Assembly: GCA_021014325.1 (NCBI GenBank)
Contig: CM037470.1
Span: forward strand, 4,553,647 to 4,617,646
Direction of reading: 5' to 3'
Length of the DNA: 64,000 bases
Origin: Plazaster borealis
Lineage: Eukaryota; Echinodermata; Asteroidea; Forcipulatida; Labidiasteridae
Below are positions 43,448 through 54,927 of this stretch, piece by piece (position 1 is the first letter of the stretch; every line of letters begins with the position of its first letter). The position numbers and the translations under genes are program-made. The notes below the pieces were generated by a model, which did not search any database, was not told where the DNA came from, and worked only from the letters and a program-made list of their open reading frames with translations.

Positions 43448-43953
43448 ACGAAAACGCTCTACTGTGGTGTTCTGTCTACTCAAGAAGCATATTGAGTATT
43501 TCAGACAATGAGGCAGTCAGTGTGGTTCGAAAACACACAGCTGCTAAATTCAAAAGTACAGCTTAGCAAATTTCCTAATGAATAACTTACATGTACGTGG
43601 AAGTTCGGGAACCAGTCACAACCAGTGCAAGTATACATGGTATTTTTGTGGCTGGTAACCTTGGTTGTACTGAGATGACTTGTACGCTTAGTACAATGGG
43701 GGGGGGGGATGGAGTTGTACAACGTATTGACTTGCCAGAATTATCAAAACATCTCATTTCATATCGGGGTTTGCGCACCAGCTGTTCTTTTACATGGTAT
43801 ATTTAGCAGTGGTCTTGGGAAAGTGAACAGGATTTTCAATCTTTTAAAAATTCATGAAGTGATTCCTTATTAATACATTCAGAATTCCCTCGTTCTTGAT
43901 TTTGTGAAACATAAACGGTTAGCATTTAATTGCATTTTGTTATAGGCCTATGC
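43448..43953. other. No supported gene
   Basis: Contains D-like words (GTGGCTGGTAACCTTGG) and a 10-G run at 43689; open frames overlap on both strands without splice sites. Confidence 0.35.
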
Positions 43954-44153
43954 TAGAGCTGCTAGCATTTGCATCTTGCAATCAGGGAGATTTTGTACAA
44001 CAATCAGGGAGATATTTAGAATTACACTCAACGTAATAGGGACAAAGTTTCCATAATCGGGGGAGATTTTCCAATCTGTTCCATCAGAACATGGAAAGAT
44101 TGTTTTATTTTCGGGGAACGTTTCTGCAGAATCAGGGAGAGTTGGCAGCTCTA
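43954..44153 (+). mobile_element. F-family element, complete
   Basis: Ends TAGAGCTGCTAGC and GTTGGCAGCTCTA. Flanks CTATGC and GTATGC agree at 5 of 6 bases, consistent with a 6-bp target duplication. Internal AATCAGGGAGATTTTGTAC repeats. Confidence 0.8.
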
Positions 44154-45299
44154 GTATGCAAATGCAAAAACGTAACTGGCTTTTCGCCACCAAGCACTCA
44201 GACATGCAAATTGTAAACTACCAAAAAGGCCACAGAATCCGCTTCCATACAAATATTTGTTTTTCAGTGTTTTGAGAAAAGGGGAAATTCTAAAGAAATT
44301 CATCCGGGTCCGTTCAGAAGTTGCACGCCTGGGTGCTAAGGTTTTTTCATAAGCCACTTCAGATCTGAAATAATCATGAGCATTTAGTGGAACTGGCTAT
44401 AAATCAGCAAGAAACCCCCCCACCAAACCGAAACAACTGACATCATAAATAAAAACAAGTTCTGACGACATACACATGTCGTTCTAGGCAAACAGATACT
44501 TTTGAACCTTTAGATATATCACTGATAAGCTCAATTTAAATTTAACAAATTATTTGTTAATTCATTCCAAAAAGCTTCACCTCTTACATGATTTTTTTAT
44601 TTGATTTTTTTCTTCGAGTTTGGGATTTAACATTTCTTTTCTGTGTTATATTGCAGAATACTTATTACTCATGCTTTGCACTATTATATTTTGTTATATT
44701 TTATTTTCATCATTTTTAAAGAGGGGCTCAAAGGTCAAATTCAGTTTTTGTGATCCGATCATTTTTCAACAGATAGAGTCCCAATGACAGTGGACAAAAT
44801 TTTACAAGTCTCTAATACCTTGCATTAAAGCGATATAAAATGCCAAATGCCAATACACTTCCCAGGCGAAATTTGTAAAAACATTTAACACCGTACGATG
44901 ACGTCAAATTTCAAACGCATGGGGCTGTACATTTTAAACACACGCAGTTTTTAAAGTTCATTTTGTGAAATGTCCATGATATCTGATCAAAGTGGCATTG
45001 AATTTGATCATTTGACTTGAAACAAAACAAATCCTGTGTGGAATGTAAAGACCTAGTTACTGCCAATGACCTCACAATTTGAATTTTGAACTCTGAAAGA
45101 GTAATCAAATAAAATGACATTTGAAAATCATTTTAACATGAGGTTAGAGACTTGTAATTCCAACCCCCCACCCCCCCCCTCCCTCCACTAGTCCACTTTT
45201 ATAACGACTCTATCTTTTGGAAAATTAGTGCGTCATAAAACTGAACTTGAACTAAGAGCATCTCATTCAACATCTCAGGTTATGAGCAAGTACTAAGTA
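44154..45299. other. No supported gene
   Basis: AT-rich; inverted ATTTAACAAATTATTTGTTA near 44538; C-run near 45165. Confidence 0.35.
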
Positions 45300-45325
45300 T
45301 TTGTTCGTATGGTGGTAGAGCATTC

Positions 45326-45427
45326 ATGCCACCGATCATCAGGGAGTCGTCAACCATCGAGTTGTTCAGGTCTCGCCTTAAGACTCATCTTTTCAAACAG
45401 TATTTTTGTAACATTGCAACTTATTGA
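45326..45427 (+). pseudogene. LINE (CR1/L2-like) C-terminal remnant with 3' end
   Basis: The frame reads PPIIRESSTIELFRSRLKTH LFKQYF and stops at 45425-45427. ELFRSRLKTHLFKQ is the characteristic LINE ORF2 ending. The 3' UTR runs to GCGCCTTGAGGCGG (45581) and a TTATTATTATTATT tail ending near 45652, so this is the 3' terminus of a 5'-truncated insertion. Confidence 0.75.
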
Positions 45428-46022
45428 AAGGTTTGTATCTAGTACAACTATTTTTAACCAGTTCATCTTTTTAGCTTACTGTGTATTTTGGCTGGTCAAG
45501 ACGTAACTTTTTGTAATTTTTTTTAAATGATCGTTGTTTTTAATTTTATTAATGATTAATCCATTTTTGCTTGTATTTTAGCGCCTTGAGGCGGAACCGA
45601 TCTGCAACTGTTTGCGCTTTATAAATCTCTCTTTATTATTATTATTATTTAGGCAGGGTAGCTTTGTGGTCATGATCAATTTTCAATTATCACTTAATTT
45701 AAAACAAAAAATGTGCAGCACAAAACAATAATCATAGTTGCATACAATTATGACTTCATGCAACCCAAACTAAGCTAGAATTCTCACAAGGTGAACTAGA
45801 AAAAATAAAACTTAATGACATAATGTACTGGCTGTGAATTTCTGTCATTGAGTGATGTTGAACTTCACACAGGTTCAACTGCACTATTTTTCACCAAATA
45901 AAATAAAACGATGTTTAATTAAATTGTCAGTTTTACTGAGCTTGTCATTTTGAGGGTGTCAGTGGGAAGATTTATGCATGTAGGCTTTTAAAGGTTAATT
46001 ACATCAATGTTTTGGAGTTGAC
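45428..46022 (+). repeat. LINE 3' UTR and tail, then unassigned
   Basis: 45428-45652 belongs to the LINE above; 45653-46022 is unassigned AT-rich sequence. Confidence 0.5.
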
Positions 46023-46191
46023 ATAGCTGCTAACCTTTGCATCTTGCAATCAGGGAGATTTTGTACAACAATCAGGGAGATATTTAGAATTACATACAAC
46101 ATAGTAGAGAAAAAGTTTCCATAATCAGGGAGATTTTCAAATTTGTTCATCAGAGCATTGACAAAATTTGTTTACTTTCAGGGAACTTTCT
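46023..46191 (+). mobile_element. F-family element, right end lost
   Basis: ATAGCTGCTAACCTTTGC to TCAGGGAACTTTCTGCATG, where it runs into an H element. Confidence 0.75.
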
Positions 46192-46590
46192 GCATGCCTG
46201 GAGTAACATCGAGGACACGGCTTCTGTTGCCCTGGTCTTGGCCTTCGTGCCCCCTTCAAAAGTTCCCCATAGACTTGATGAATTTCAAATGGAAGTGCCC
46301 TTTGCAAAATGAAAATAGTCTTGCCCTCTCAAAGGCAACGCCCCAGGGCTTGGAATGATCCACAACAATCTCCCTAAACAGTGGTCTGCTGGACAGTTGT
46401 TCGTTAAAACAAATGAGGAAAAACCTGCTGGCATAGAATACGTACATGGAGGCCACAGCTTCTGTTGCCCTGGGTCTTGGCCTTGATGCCCCTTCAAAAG
46501 TTTCCCATGGACTTTAAGATTTTCCAATGGAAGTGCCCTTTGCAAAATGAAAATGGCCTTGCCCTCTCAAAGATGAAATTCCAGGTCTGT
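46192..46590 (+). mobile_element. Two H-family copies in tandem arrangement
   Basis: Copies at 46192-46352 and 46431-46590 share TTCTGTTGCCCTGG, CTTGGCCTTNGTGCCCC, TGGAAGTGCCCTTTGC and GCCCTCTCAAAG. The second lies 240 bp after the first, with unrelated sequence between. Confidence 0.8.
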
Positions 46591-46855
46591 TTACCATAAA
46601 CACACCATACAATACAATAAATGTTCTGACCAATTTGGACACATTTTGTGTTCGTTTTAGGGTGATTTTTTCCGGATTTGAAGAAAATTTGTACATCCTT
46701 TTTCTTAATTTTACCATAAGCTTTGTCACCCTATTCCAATTTCTAGACAAAAGACCTTTCTAAGCTAATGATAGGTCGGTAGAATTTGGGAATAAATAAT
46801 AAGAAACAAATAATAAGAAACAAAAAATAGCATCTAGTCAAAGTGACAGCCATAG
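46591..46855. other. No recognised feature
   Basis: Unassigned. Confidence 0.3.
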
Positions 46856-47005
46856 GAGTGCCTGGGTGTCTTTTGGACACCCTGTTTTACCTGTCATTTA
46901 CATCACATGTAGATGTTTTGTAAGTGAACAATTTGGACACCAAGTTTTTAAATTTCCAGCAATTTTGGACACCCTTTAACCAAATCCTGGCTACAACCTT
47001 GCATC
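46856..47005 (+). repeat. L-family repeat
   Basis: Matches 13432-13588 block for block (TTTTGGACACCCTGTTTTA to CCAAATCCTGGCTA). Confidence 0.75.
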
Positions 47006-47356
47006 TAGTCCCCAGAATTGAGTAATTTATTCAGGATTATGTCATAAAGCACCAATATGGACAAAATTAATTGAGCGAGACAAATTAATTCAGACCACAA
47101 GAGTGGCCGAGGTCAGGCTGAAGTAGGTCAACAAAAGCCTGTCTGGTCATCGGTGACCATAGCCAGGACAGGTCAGCTGGTCAGTAGATTTATTACTCAA
47201 CCGTGACACATTTGGGTCAATGTTGCATAAGGGGAGCTTTAGTGCCTCCCAAGTTTAATGGTCAGCTCAGGGTCAGTTAACTTACTGCCATGTCCCGAGG
47301 GCATTTAGCAATTTGATGACCAAAACACAACGTTTAAAGGGACAGTCCAATAGGCC
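47006..47356. other. No recognised feature
   Basis: Repeated GGTCAGNTNGGTCA words around 47110-47280; no gene. Confidence 0.3.
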
Positions 47357-47729
47357 TTAAAGGCACTGTACACGTTTGGTAATAACTCAAAATATATATT
47401 AGCATAAAAACTTACTTGGTAATGAGCAACGGGGAGCTGTTGATAGTATAAAACATTGTGAGAAACTACTCCCTCTGAAGTAACGTAGTTTTTGAGAAAG
47501 AGGTAATTTCTCACTAAAATATTAAAAGACTCCAGGCCTGAAGCCCTTTATTCCTTTCTGAAAGCACAGAAATTTGTACAAGGGTGTTTTTTCTTTCATT
47601 ATTTTCTTGCAACTTCGATGACCAATTGAGCCCAAATTTTCACAGGCTTGTTATTTTATGCATATGTTTCGATACACCAAGTGAGAATACTGGTCTTTGA
47701 CAATTACCAAACGTGTTCAGTGCCTTTAA
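47357..47729 (-). mobile_element. A-family MITE, TCAGGCCTGA centre (variant)
   Basis: TTAAAGGCACTGTACACG to CAGTGCCTTTAA; the centre is GACTCCAGGCCTGAAGCC. Confidence 0.92.
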
Positions 47730-48086
47730 AGGGTTTGCACAACATTGGTAAGGTTGAAAATATAAATGTTCACGGATTTGCACATAACTTACATGGTATA
47801 AAAGATGGTCATGGTGGAAAACTTCCCTTGAAATAGTTTTGCTTGAAATGCCATAGTTTTTAGGAAATGAGTAAACAAATTAGTCTTTATCACTGGTGAT
47901 AAAATCCGATGTTTGAAAACAGTGAAAATATATCATTGTTTTTTTGTTCACTGTTTTCTCATGACTCCGAAGTCTGATTCAGCTTAAACTTTCACAGGTT
48001 TGTTATTTCATGATATGTTGGGTCACATCAAGTGTGGCTAGGCCTACTGGTCTTTGACAATTACCAATGTTGTACATTTGCTTTAA
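47726..48086 (-). mobile_element. Diverged A-like MITE, head-to-tail with previous
   Basis: TTAAAGGGTTTGCACAACAT to GTACATTTGCTTTAA; shares TTCACAGGTTTGTTATTTCA and TGGTCTTTGACAATTACCAA. It shares the TTAA boundary with the preceding element. Confidence 0.75.
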
Positions 48087-48301
48087 AGGGGCACTCGGGA
48101 GAAAAGTACAACTTGGCCTGGTGTCATGGAACTACTTCAACATTCCACAGACCTGTGAAAAATATTGTAAGGCTGATTTTTCATCCACTTCAATCGTTCC
48201 CAATAATTCTGTACATGTATGTCAACAGGTGGCCAATAAAAAGTCATCAATAAATAAGATTATTATTGTTATTATTTATTTCTGGTAATGAAACCAAGGA
48301 C

Positions 48302-48640
48302 ATGTCGTGGCCGAGCGGTCTAGTTCACCGGACCCAAGCTCTGGTGTTGTCAGCAGCAGAGTGTGGGTTCGAATCCCGGTCATGACACTTGTACCCTTGA
48401 GCAAGGCACTTAACCATAATTGCTTCGTAAAAAGTTGGGAAGGTAGTGCATTCTGCTCTACCAGCCAGGCTCCTAGTTGATGATACCCATGCCTACATCC
48501 TTACGAACTGTGAAGGGGTTGACCCTGTTTCAGCCCTAGGAGTAGGTGGCAACATGCCCCTAGTGACAGTTGATTTGGGTCGACAGCCCAAATCAGTTAA
48601 GGTAGCCCTCACCTTGAAGTGGCCTTCCGGCCTTTGAGTA
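48302..48640 (+). mobile_element. S1-variant SINE, full body
   Basis: Head TGTCGTGGCCGAGCGGTCTA, loop CCCAAGC, B box GGTTCGAATCCCGG. The body differs from S1 after AACCATAATTGCTTCG and includes TGATTTGGGTCGACAGCCCA. Confidence 0.75.
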
Positions 48641-49131
48641 AAGCGATATCTCATGAAATTTTTTTCTAAAAAGGATGCCTCATAAGTGAACTTAATCACT
48701 GTAGCTCGCAAGCATTCAAAACTGTTGACAAAAACACGCTTCCATTACAGGCCCTAATTAGTTGTTATTTGAAAAGCTTTTCTTCTCATCTACTTGAAAG
48801 GTTGACGAGCAAATAAAACCAGTATTGAGTTTTTGGCAGGAAGTACCTGGTTCTGCCATGGAGCAATACAAATTTATGCACCTTGTCTTGTTATGTATGA
48901 TAATTATGCAAGTTTTTGTAATTATACAGAGGTCAAGTACACATAAAGGTAGCTTAGCAACAACATCCAAGCCCTGCGTCGTTCGTAGTGGTAATTGCTG
49001 AAAACATAAACACATGCAGCCTAGGCTACATTACATACAGCTGCTTAACGGCCGATTATGTGATTACTGCGCGAGTTTCCATTTCATAGCGCTGCTAACC
49101 GTAAGCACACAAAAAAGGCATGATAACCTTC
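48641..49131. other. No supported gene
   Basis: Includes AAGTGAACTTAATCACTGTA GCTCGCAA, also present at 4600-4627, so it is another interspersed repeat piece. Confidence 0.4.
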
Positions 49132-49326
49132 TGGACCGAATTTCATAGAGCTGCTTAAGCACATAAAGTAGCTAAGCACATCAAAATTATGCTTACCAGA
49201 ATGAGGTCACCAGCCAAAGTACCATGTCACATGTACAATTTGTGACTGGTTTCCTGCTTATTTTTGCTAAGCAGAAAGTTGCCAAGCATAATTCTCTGCT
49301 TAAGCAGCTCTATGAAATTGGGTCCA
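49132..49326 (+). mobile_element. D-family MITE
   Basis: GGACCGAATTTCATAGAGC to GCTCTATGAAATTGGGTCC. Confidence 0.9.
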
Positions 49327-49336
49327 GGTGCTTACT

Positions 49337-49880
49337 CAGTGTTCTCCAACTTTGAAAATTAAAGGTTGGTGCTTGGTGTGGTGAAAACTGCGAGGGGGTC
49401 TGACAATGCGAGCGCGAAGCGCGAAGCCCATACGGCGTGGGGTCCGGGGCCCGCTCAAGGGCCCCCGAGAAAATTTTTGATCCTAGATGCTCTGTGGTGC
49501 ATTCTAAGGTGAATCCTGGCCACTTTCCTCAGACTTTTTTGAGGAAATATTTTTACAGTTTTTAAGAACACAAAGTAAAATACTGGTTTTCTAAACACTT
49601 ACTTGAAAAAACCAATTTAATTTAATTTATTGGTACCAATTTATCTTAGGCACCCACTAGAGGAAACGTATGTGTCCGGTAGCCCAACCGCATTTCTTTT
49701 TCTTACCTTGTAATTCCGTGTTACTAGTGTGCTCCATAAAAAATTAAAAATAAAATTAAAAAAAAATGATTTTTTTTTAATTTATTTTTTATAAAGCTTG
49801 GCGGCGATTATAAAAGCGTGGCGCACGCCGCAGAAAGCGTGGCGGTGCGCCACGTTTTTTCTATAGGTTGGAGAACACTG
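49337..49880. mobile_element. hAT-like non-autonomous DNA transposon, 544 bp
   Basis: Perfect 14-bp terminal inverted repeats CAGTGTTCTCCAAC / GTTGGAGAACACTG are flanked by CTTACT on both sides (49331-49336, 49881-49886). If the end is read one base in, 7 of 8 flanking bases agree. The CAGTG-type end suits hAT elements. A GC-rich patch (GCGAGCGCGAAGCGCGAAGC) near the left contrasts with the AT-rich middle. Confidence 0.85.
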
Positions 49881-49899
49881 CTTACTGTATGAAAATGAT

Positions 49900-50134
49900 T
49901 TGGCCGATTTTGTGCTTACTGCGCGAATTTCCATTTCATAGCACTGCTAAGGGTAAGCACATGGTGCTTACTGTATGAAAATGAATGACGTAGCAATGCA
50001 AATCCATGGTGTTTGCGCAAGCTGACCGTCTAATTTTCTTGCTAACCTGTGAAATACGCTTAAGCAAATTTTTTCTGCTATGGTTAGCATGAAAATTTGC
50101 TTACTGTTACGCAGCCCTATGAAATTGGCCCCAG
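49900..50134. mobile_element. E-like MITE
   Basis: TGCTTACTGCGCGAATTTCC and TTTCATAGCACTGCTAA at the left, CGCAGCCCTATGAAATTGGC at the right. The hAT-like element is inserted in or beside its left part, since TACTGCGCGAGTTTCCATTT also occurs at 49066. Confidence 0.55.
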
Positions 50135-50223
50135 TTCTCTCCTCCCAAGGGATTAACTTAAACCTAAGCTGCCATTTAGTTTTCACAATTTAACATGTCG
50201 TAATCCACATTTACCATCCACCA

Positions 50224-50554
50224 GGGCCCAATTTCATGAAGCTGTTAAGCACAAAAAATGGCTAAGCACAGAAAAATCTTGCTCAGCAGAAACAGGTTGC
50301 CAGCCAAAATACCATGTAATGTATATTGTTTGACTCTGGTTCACTGCTAATTTTTGCTTAGCAGAAAAATTTGCTAAGCACAATTTTCTGCCAAAAATGG
50401 CTAAGCACAGAAAAATCTTGCTCAGCAGAAACAGGTTACCAGCCAAAATACCATGTAATGTATATTGTTTGACTCTGGTTCACTGCTCATTTTTTCTTAG
50501 CAGAAAAATGTCTAAGCACAATTTTCTGCTAAACAGCTTTATGATATTGAGCCC
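50224..50554 (+). mobile_element. D-family MITE with internal tandem duplication
   Basis: GGGCCCAATTTCATGAAGC to TTATGATATTGAGCCC. The segment from GGCTAAGCACAGAAAAATC to CACAATTTTCTGC is present twice (about 50257-50390 and 50398-50530). Confidence 0.85.
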
Positions 50555-51184
50555 AGATGCGTGAATGGGATCTCTCCTGCCAGAGTCTGACATACAGTAG
50601 GTCTCGAACTTGGGGAGAAAATCCACAAGACTGCATTTTTACATTAGGAAAAAATGTAATTTTTGTACAGGACTCTCGGAAGGGCACCGTGGTACACTGT
50701 GGCAAAAGCAAGGGACACCAACAACAGTTCTATGGGTGATGTCGAGGGTGCTATGAGTTTAAAAGCACAGCCCTGTCTGATTTTAGGCCTACTAATTAAT
50801 TAACACAATCCATGTTTTGAGAAAATTTCTTCTGAAGTTGAAGTACTTTTTAAATTAGTTTCGGAGACTGTCCACCAATTAACTTTCAACATTTCACAAG
50901 TGAACATCTTCAATCATTCAGAACTTTTCTCATTTGTCAACACCTTTGCAGCTGTTTCTAATGACAAATTAATTACTTTAATTATAAAATGTCACCTCAC
51001 TGAAACGAAAACATAAAACATGCGTGCAGAGTGCTGTGTACTGAACAAATGCACAGAGATTCATCCTTGTCTTGGTGAAAACGATTTAACTTCGGTCTTG
51101 CGAAACTTCAGATCATGCATTCTTGACACTGGGCCATTTGCGGCGAATACCAATAAACAACAATTTCAAGATTGAAAACCCCAA
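50555..51184. other. No supported gene
   Basis: An I-like fragment (GTCTCGAACTTGGGG) is at 50601; the remainder is unassigned. Confidence 0.35.
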
Positions 51185-51345
51185 ATTCGTCTCACTCGTC
51201 TGCTTACGGAACCTCCCGGCTAGTTAACGTGCCTTTTGCTTTTCTTCCGTTTAGCAACGTTTATGAAATGGAAATTCTGCTCATAGCTGCTCCGTAAGCA
51301 GAAAACGTCTGCTTACGGGCTTAATGAAGTTGGGCAGAGTATATG
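51185..51345. mobile_element. D/E-like MITE, diverged
   Basis: GTCTGCTTACGGAACCTCCC at the left and CGTCTGCTTACGGGCTTAAT at the right, with TTTATGAAATGGAAATTC inside. Confidence 0.5.
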
Positions 51346-51365
51346 GGACATAACGTTGCTCAAAA

Positions 51366-51632
51366 AATTTGTGTTTGATTTGATTTTATTTTATTTTATT
51401 ACACATCCAACAGCACAATTAGCGCCAATAACAGGATGAATAGGAAACGAGAAGAACTGCTCAGTTTTAGATGTGGGAGGAAAATCTCACTGGTGGGGGG
51501 GACAACCCACGCAATCAGGTTGGGACTGAAAACCTAATCCACATGCAAGGCTCCGGTCTCAGGTGGGATTCGAACCGGGGTCTAGGGAAAGGCAGGGAAG
51601 AAACCACTGAGCCAACCTGTTGTTTATCAAAT
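51366..51632 (-). mobile_element. S2 SINE with AAAAT tail
   Basis: TTTTATTTTATTTTATT (inverse tail) followed by the full body and head; B box GGTTCGAATCCCACC. Confidence 0.85.
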
Positions 51633-52136
51633 CTTTGCTCTTTTTTTGCAGGAAAGAGTGAAGAATTTATACTTTGGGATGTCAATATCTAATAAAGAGT
51701 TCTTGTGGATTTGAATAAACACTTTGATTTACACAGAAAATATTTCAAAATTATACAATACTGAAAAAAACAATGAAGTTTGGTACTTTAGAGAACGGAA
51801 AAATAATAAAAATGGACATCCATCACAGACATTTCTGATTTCTGTTAAAACCACAATACTACAAAGCAACACATAAAACAATTCCTTGACCGTCACATTT
51901 AATACTTACCGTCAGACTTTAACCTGCAAAAAAAACAAAAAAAACACACAATCCCTGCAATGTGTTAATCCCCAATACAAATAGTTGCCCGTTTTTCAGG
52001 ATAAGTATGGGTCGACTCAACGAGACACATGAAGAAAGAAAATCCAATCAAATGATATAAACGGTTCCGTATTACAAGTTTGTCTTGTCAGTGCAACAAG
52101 AAGTTCGATCAAGGACCAATGGTGAAGTTAACTAGC
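51633..52136. other. No recognised feature
   Basis: Unassigned AT-rich sequence. Confidence 0.35.
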
Positions 52137-52345
52137 AGGGTTCTTTCTCCCCAGGTTTTTTCAAAACTGTGGGGCATTCTTGGCCAAAATTTCTGGGTGT
52201 TTGGCCGAAACGCGCTGAATTGAAACAAGGTCCTCGGAATGTTTTCTACTTCTTCTTTTTTTGCGCATCGGCCGAAATTCTTGCGTATCAGCACCAATTC
52301 TTGCGTATCGGCCCGATACGCTAGCTTGTGCATGGAAAGAACCCT
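52137..52345. mobile_element. G-family element, short copy
   Basis: AGGGTTCTTTCTCCCCAGG to CATGGAAAGAACCCT; ATTGAAACAAGGTCCTCGGA and CGATACGC blocks retained. Confidence 0.8.
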
Positions 52346-52530
52346 TACTAGTGGTTGGTTAGTGACATATTTAGCGCTTGCGAATTGAAGTCGAAATGTG
52401 GACAACTCTACTCATGTCACGTCAACTTGACCATAAAATGGCGGTGACAAGTTGGTTAACGTTTTTGGACAAGTTCATATGAAAGCAACAAGGACACATA
52501 GACAATATTTGCTCAGTACATATCAGATGA

Positions 52531-52708
52531 TAGACCTTTCAGATGCTGCCACCATCTTGGTCATGTTCCCTGAATCCAGTAACAGTAATGGATGCTGATA
52601 TTCATTGTACAAAAAGGAACCAGACTATTTGCCCTTCTAGCCTCGGTTTGGTTACATTGAGTTGAATGGGAGAAAATCAAGATGGCCGCAAACAATGATA
52701 AAGGCCTG
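52531..52708 (-). mobile_element. K-family MITE, inverted
   Basis: TAGACCTTTCAGATGCTGCC to AACAATGATAAAGGCCT, enclosing the same TGTTCCCTGAATCCAGTAAC block as 12225-12400 (opposite strand). Confidence 0.78.
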
Positions 52709-53424
52709 TTGTGGAAGAACAGTATCCAAAATTTATAGCAAGCGTTTTTTTTATATCTATAAAAATAATTTAATTAATTGAGTAATGTTGTTGCAAAGGT
52801 TGGTAAAATCATGTCTGCGTGGTGGTTGTAATAATAAGTCAAATCAACATTATTAGCTGGTTTCAGGGTCTGGATCGTACATGTATGTATAATCATAAAA
52901 TAAAACCGGAACAGCTTTATGTTTGTCCAAAGGACAAACACCTAGTGTCTAGTAGTTTTTCTTATAACTGGTCCTCTCTGCACTTATGCTGTTAAAATGG
53001 CTATTGGTAACCAGCGATGCGACCAACCTCGATAGGATGGTCGCAAATCGTTGACTAGACTAATCCAACCATCAAAACTATGGTTAAACTATGGTCCTTG
53101 ATCGAACTTGCTCCAGGGTAGTTACTCAGCATGGACACTAAGTCAAATCTTGCACACTTTCAAACTTGCTCAGCACAAAAAGGCCACAATTCTGTTTCTC
53201 ACTCCGTTGGTTTTTGTTCAAATCTAAAAAGGTTCCAATGGCTGTATCTTTCAAAGCTTAATGTTGTTGAAACTACGTGTCCTGACTTCTTCAACTTCCC
53301 TCTGACAATTTAATGTGAATAGGTTTCCGAGTTCAAACTTCCTTTCCCCAAACTGTTAAAGAGAGACAATGTGGTCCGATAAAAAGTGGAGTTTTGTTTG
53401 AAATTGGAGCCCTGGATTTAATAT
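52709..53424. other. No supported feature
   Basis: Short open frames only. Confidence 0.35.
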
Positions 53425-53750
53425 TGCCTACCACTGATAGTGCCTACCCCTGAAAGTGCCTACCACTGAAAGTGCCTACCACTGAAAGTGCCTACCACTG
53501 ACAGTGCCTACCCCTGAAAGTGCCTACCCCTGAAAGTGCCAACCCCTGAAAAGGCCTACCACTGAAAGTGCCTACCACTGAAAGTGCCTACCCCTGAAAG
53601 TGCCTACCCCTGAAAGTGCCTACCCCTGAAAGTGCCTACCACTGAAAGTGCCTACCACTGAAAATGCCTACCGCTGATAGTGCCTTCTGTACCCCTTAAA
53701 GTGCCTACCCCTGAAAGTGCCTACCATTGAAAGTGCCTACCACTGAAAGC
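53425..53750. repeat. 16-bp minisatellite, ~20 units
   Basis: The unit is GCCTACCACTGAAAGT with the main variant CCCCTGA for CCACTGA. Units are interrupted once near 53685 by TTCTGTACCCC. Confidence 0.97.
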
Positions 53751-54078
53751 AATGGAGCGTTTGCCTGTTGCATTTTGGCAGTGCGGCGGCGAAACGTTCA
53801 TGATGTCATAGGGTACAAACATTTCACTGTTTTGCTGTAAGAGGAAATCCCCTTTGCACGGGGAAAGGCGCGATAAAGCAGTTAAGTGTCACAAGAAATC
53901 TTTGGGGGGGATTTCCCCTTCGGTATCATTGTTCCTTTAACCTCATTTTGCAAACCAGGAAAACTTTATGTACGTATCTATACATCCTTCTACTATAAAT
54001 AAGCACAACATCCTTCTACTATAAATTAAGCACAGAACAGATGACCCCAATGGAGCCCAGTAAAGGCTATGGAGACAG
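53751..54078. other. No supported feature
   Basis: CATCCTTCTACTATAAAT is tandemly doubled at 53984-54026; no gene. Confidence 0.4.
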
Positions 54079-54908
54079 GGCTCAAATTTTAATTTATTAA
54101 TTTTCTTTTTTTGGGGGGGGGGGAGGGAATCCACAACACTACAGAGCTTGTAGCTCAAAATGTTTACTGGACCAGAAATGTTTTTACTAGACAAGAATTG
54201 AAATGAAAAAAACAAACCCCAAAACAGTTGTTAACATTTGAACGTTTAAAATTGAACAAGCACTAAGGGGAGATTTATCTCATTTGTATTATGGTAAGGT
54301 ATTCTTCAATACCAATTCAATCCACAAGACTTGTAGCTCCAAAAATATACTGGACCAAAATTTTGTTTTACAAGACCAGAATTGAAATGTGAAAAACAGA
54401 ATTGAACGATTTTAATCAGACTTGAAAGTCAACAATTAAAGGCATCGTACACGTTTGGTAATTGTCGAAGACCAGTATTCTCACTTGCTATATCCCAACA
54501 TAAATGCATAAAATAACAAGTCTGTGAAAATTTGGGCTTCAATTGGTCATCGGAGTTGCAAGAAAATGATGAAAGAAAAAACACCCCTGTTGTACAAATT
54601 TGTGTGCTTTCAGTTAGGAATAAAAACTTCTTGCAAGAAGTTTTGATTATTTTAGTGAGAAATTACCTCTTTCTCAAAAACTACGTTACTTCAGAGGGAG
54701 TCGGTTCTCACAATGTTTTATACTATCAACAGCTCTCCGTTGCTCGTTACCAAGTAAGTTTTTATGCTAATAAATATTTTGAGTAATTACCAAACATGTA
54801 CGATGCCTTTAAACAAAGTCACAATAACGCCGGACTTGTCCACTCTTCAAGTTATGGCCCAATGTCAAAATCACTGGCCCCGGGCCTGCGGTCCATTGTA
54901 AAATTTCA
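54079..54908 (+). repeat. I-family repeat split by an A element
   Basis: The left part (GGGCTCAAATTTT, AAGAATTGAAATGAAA) is itself partly duplicated (54300-54390). The right part GCCGGACTTGTCCACTC, AAAATCACTGGCC resumes after the A element. Confidence 0.75.
54436..54812 (+). mobile_element. A-family MITE, nested in I
   Basis: TTAAAGGCATCGTACACG to GTACGATGCCTTTAA; TTCTTGCAAGAAG centre. Confidence 0.92.
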
Positions 54909-54927
54909 AAGGTTTTAGTTTACTCAC

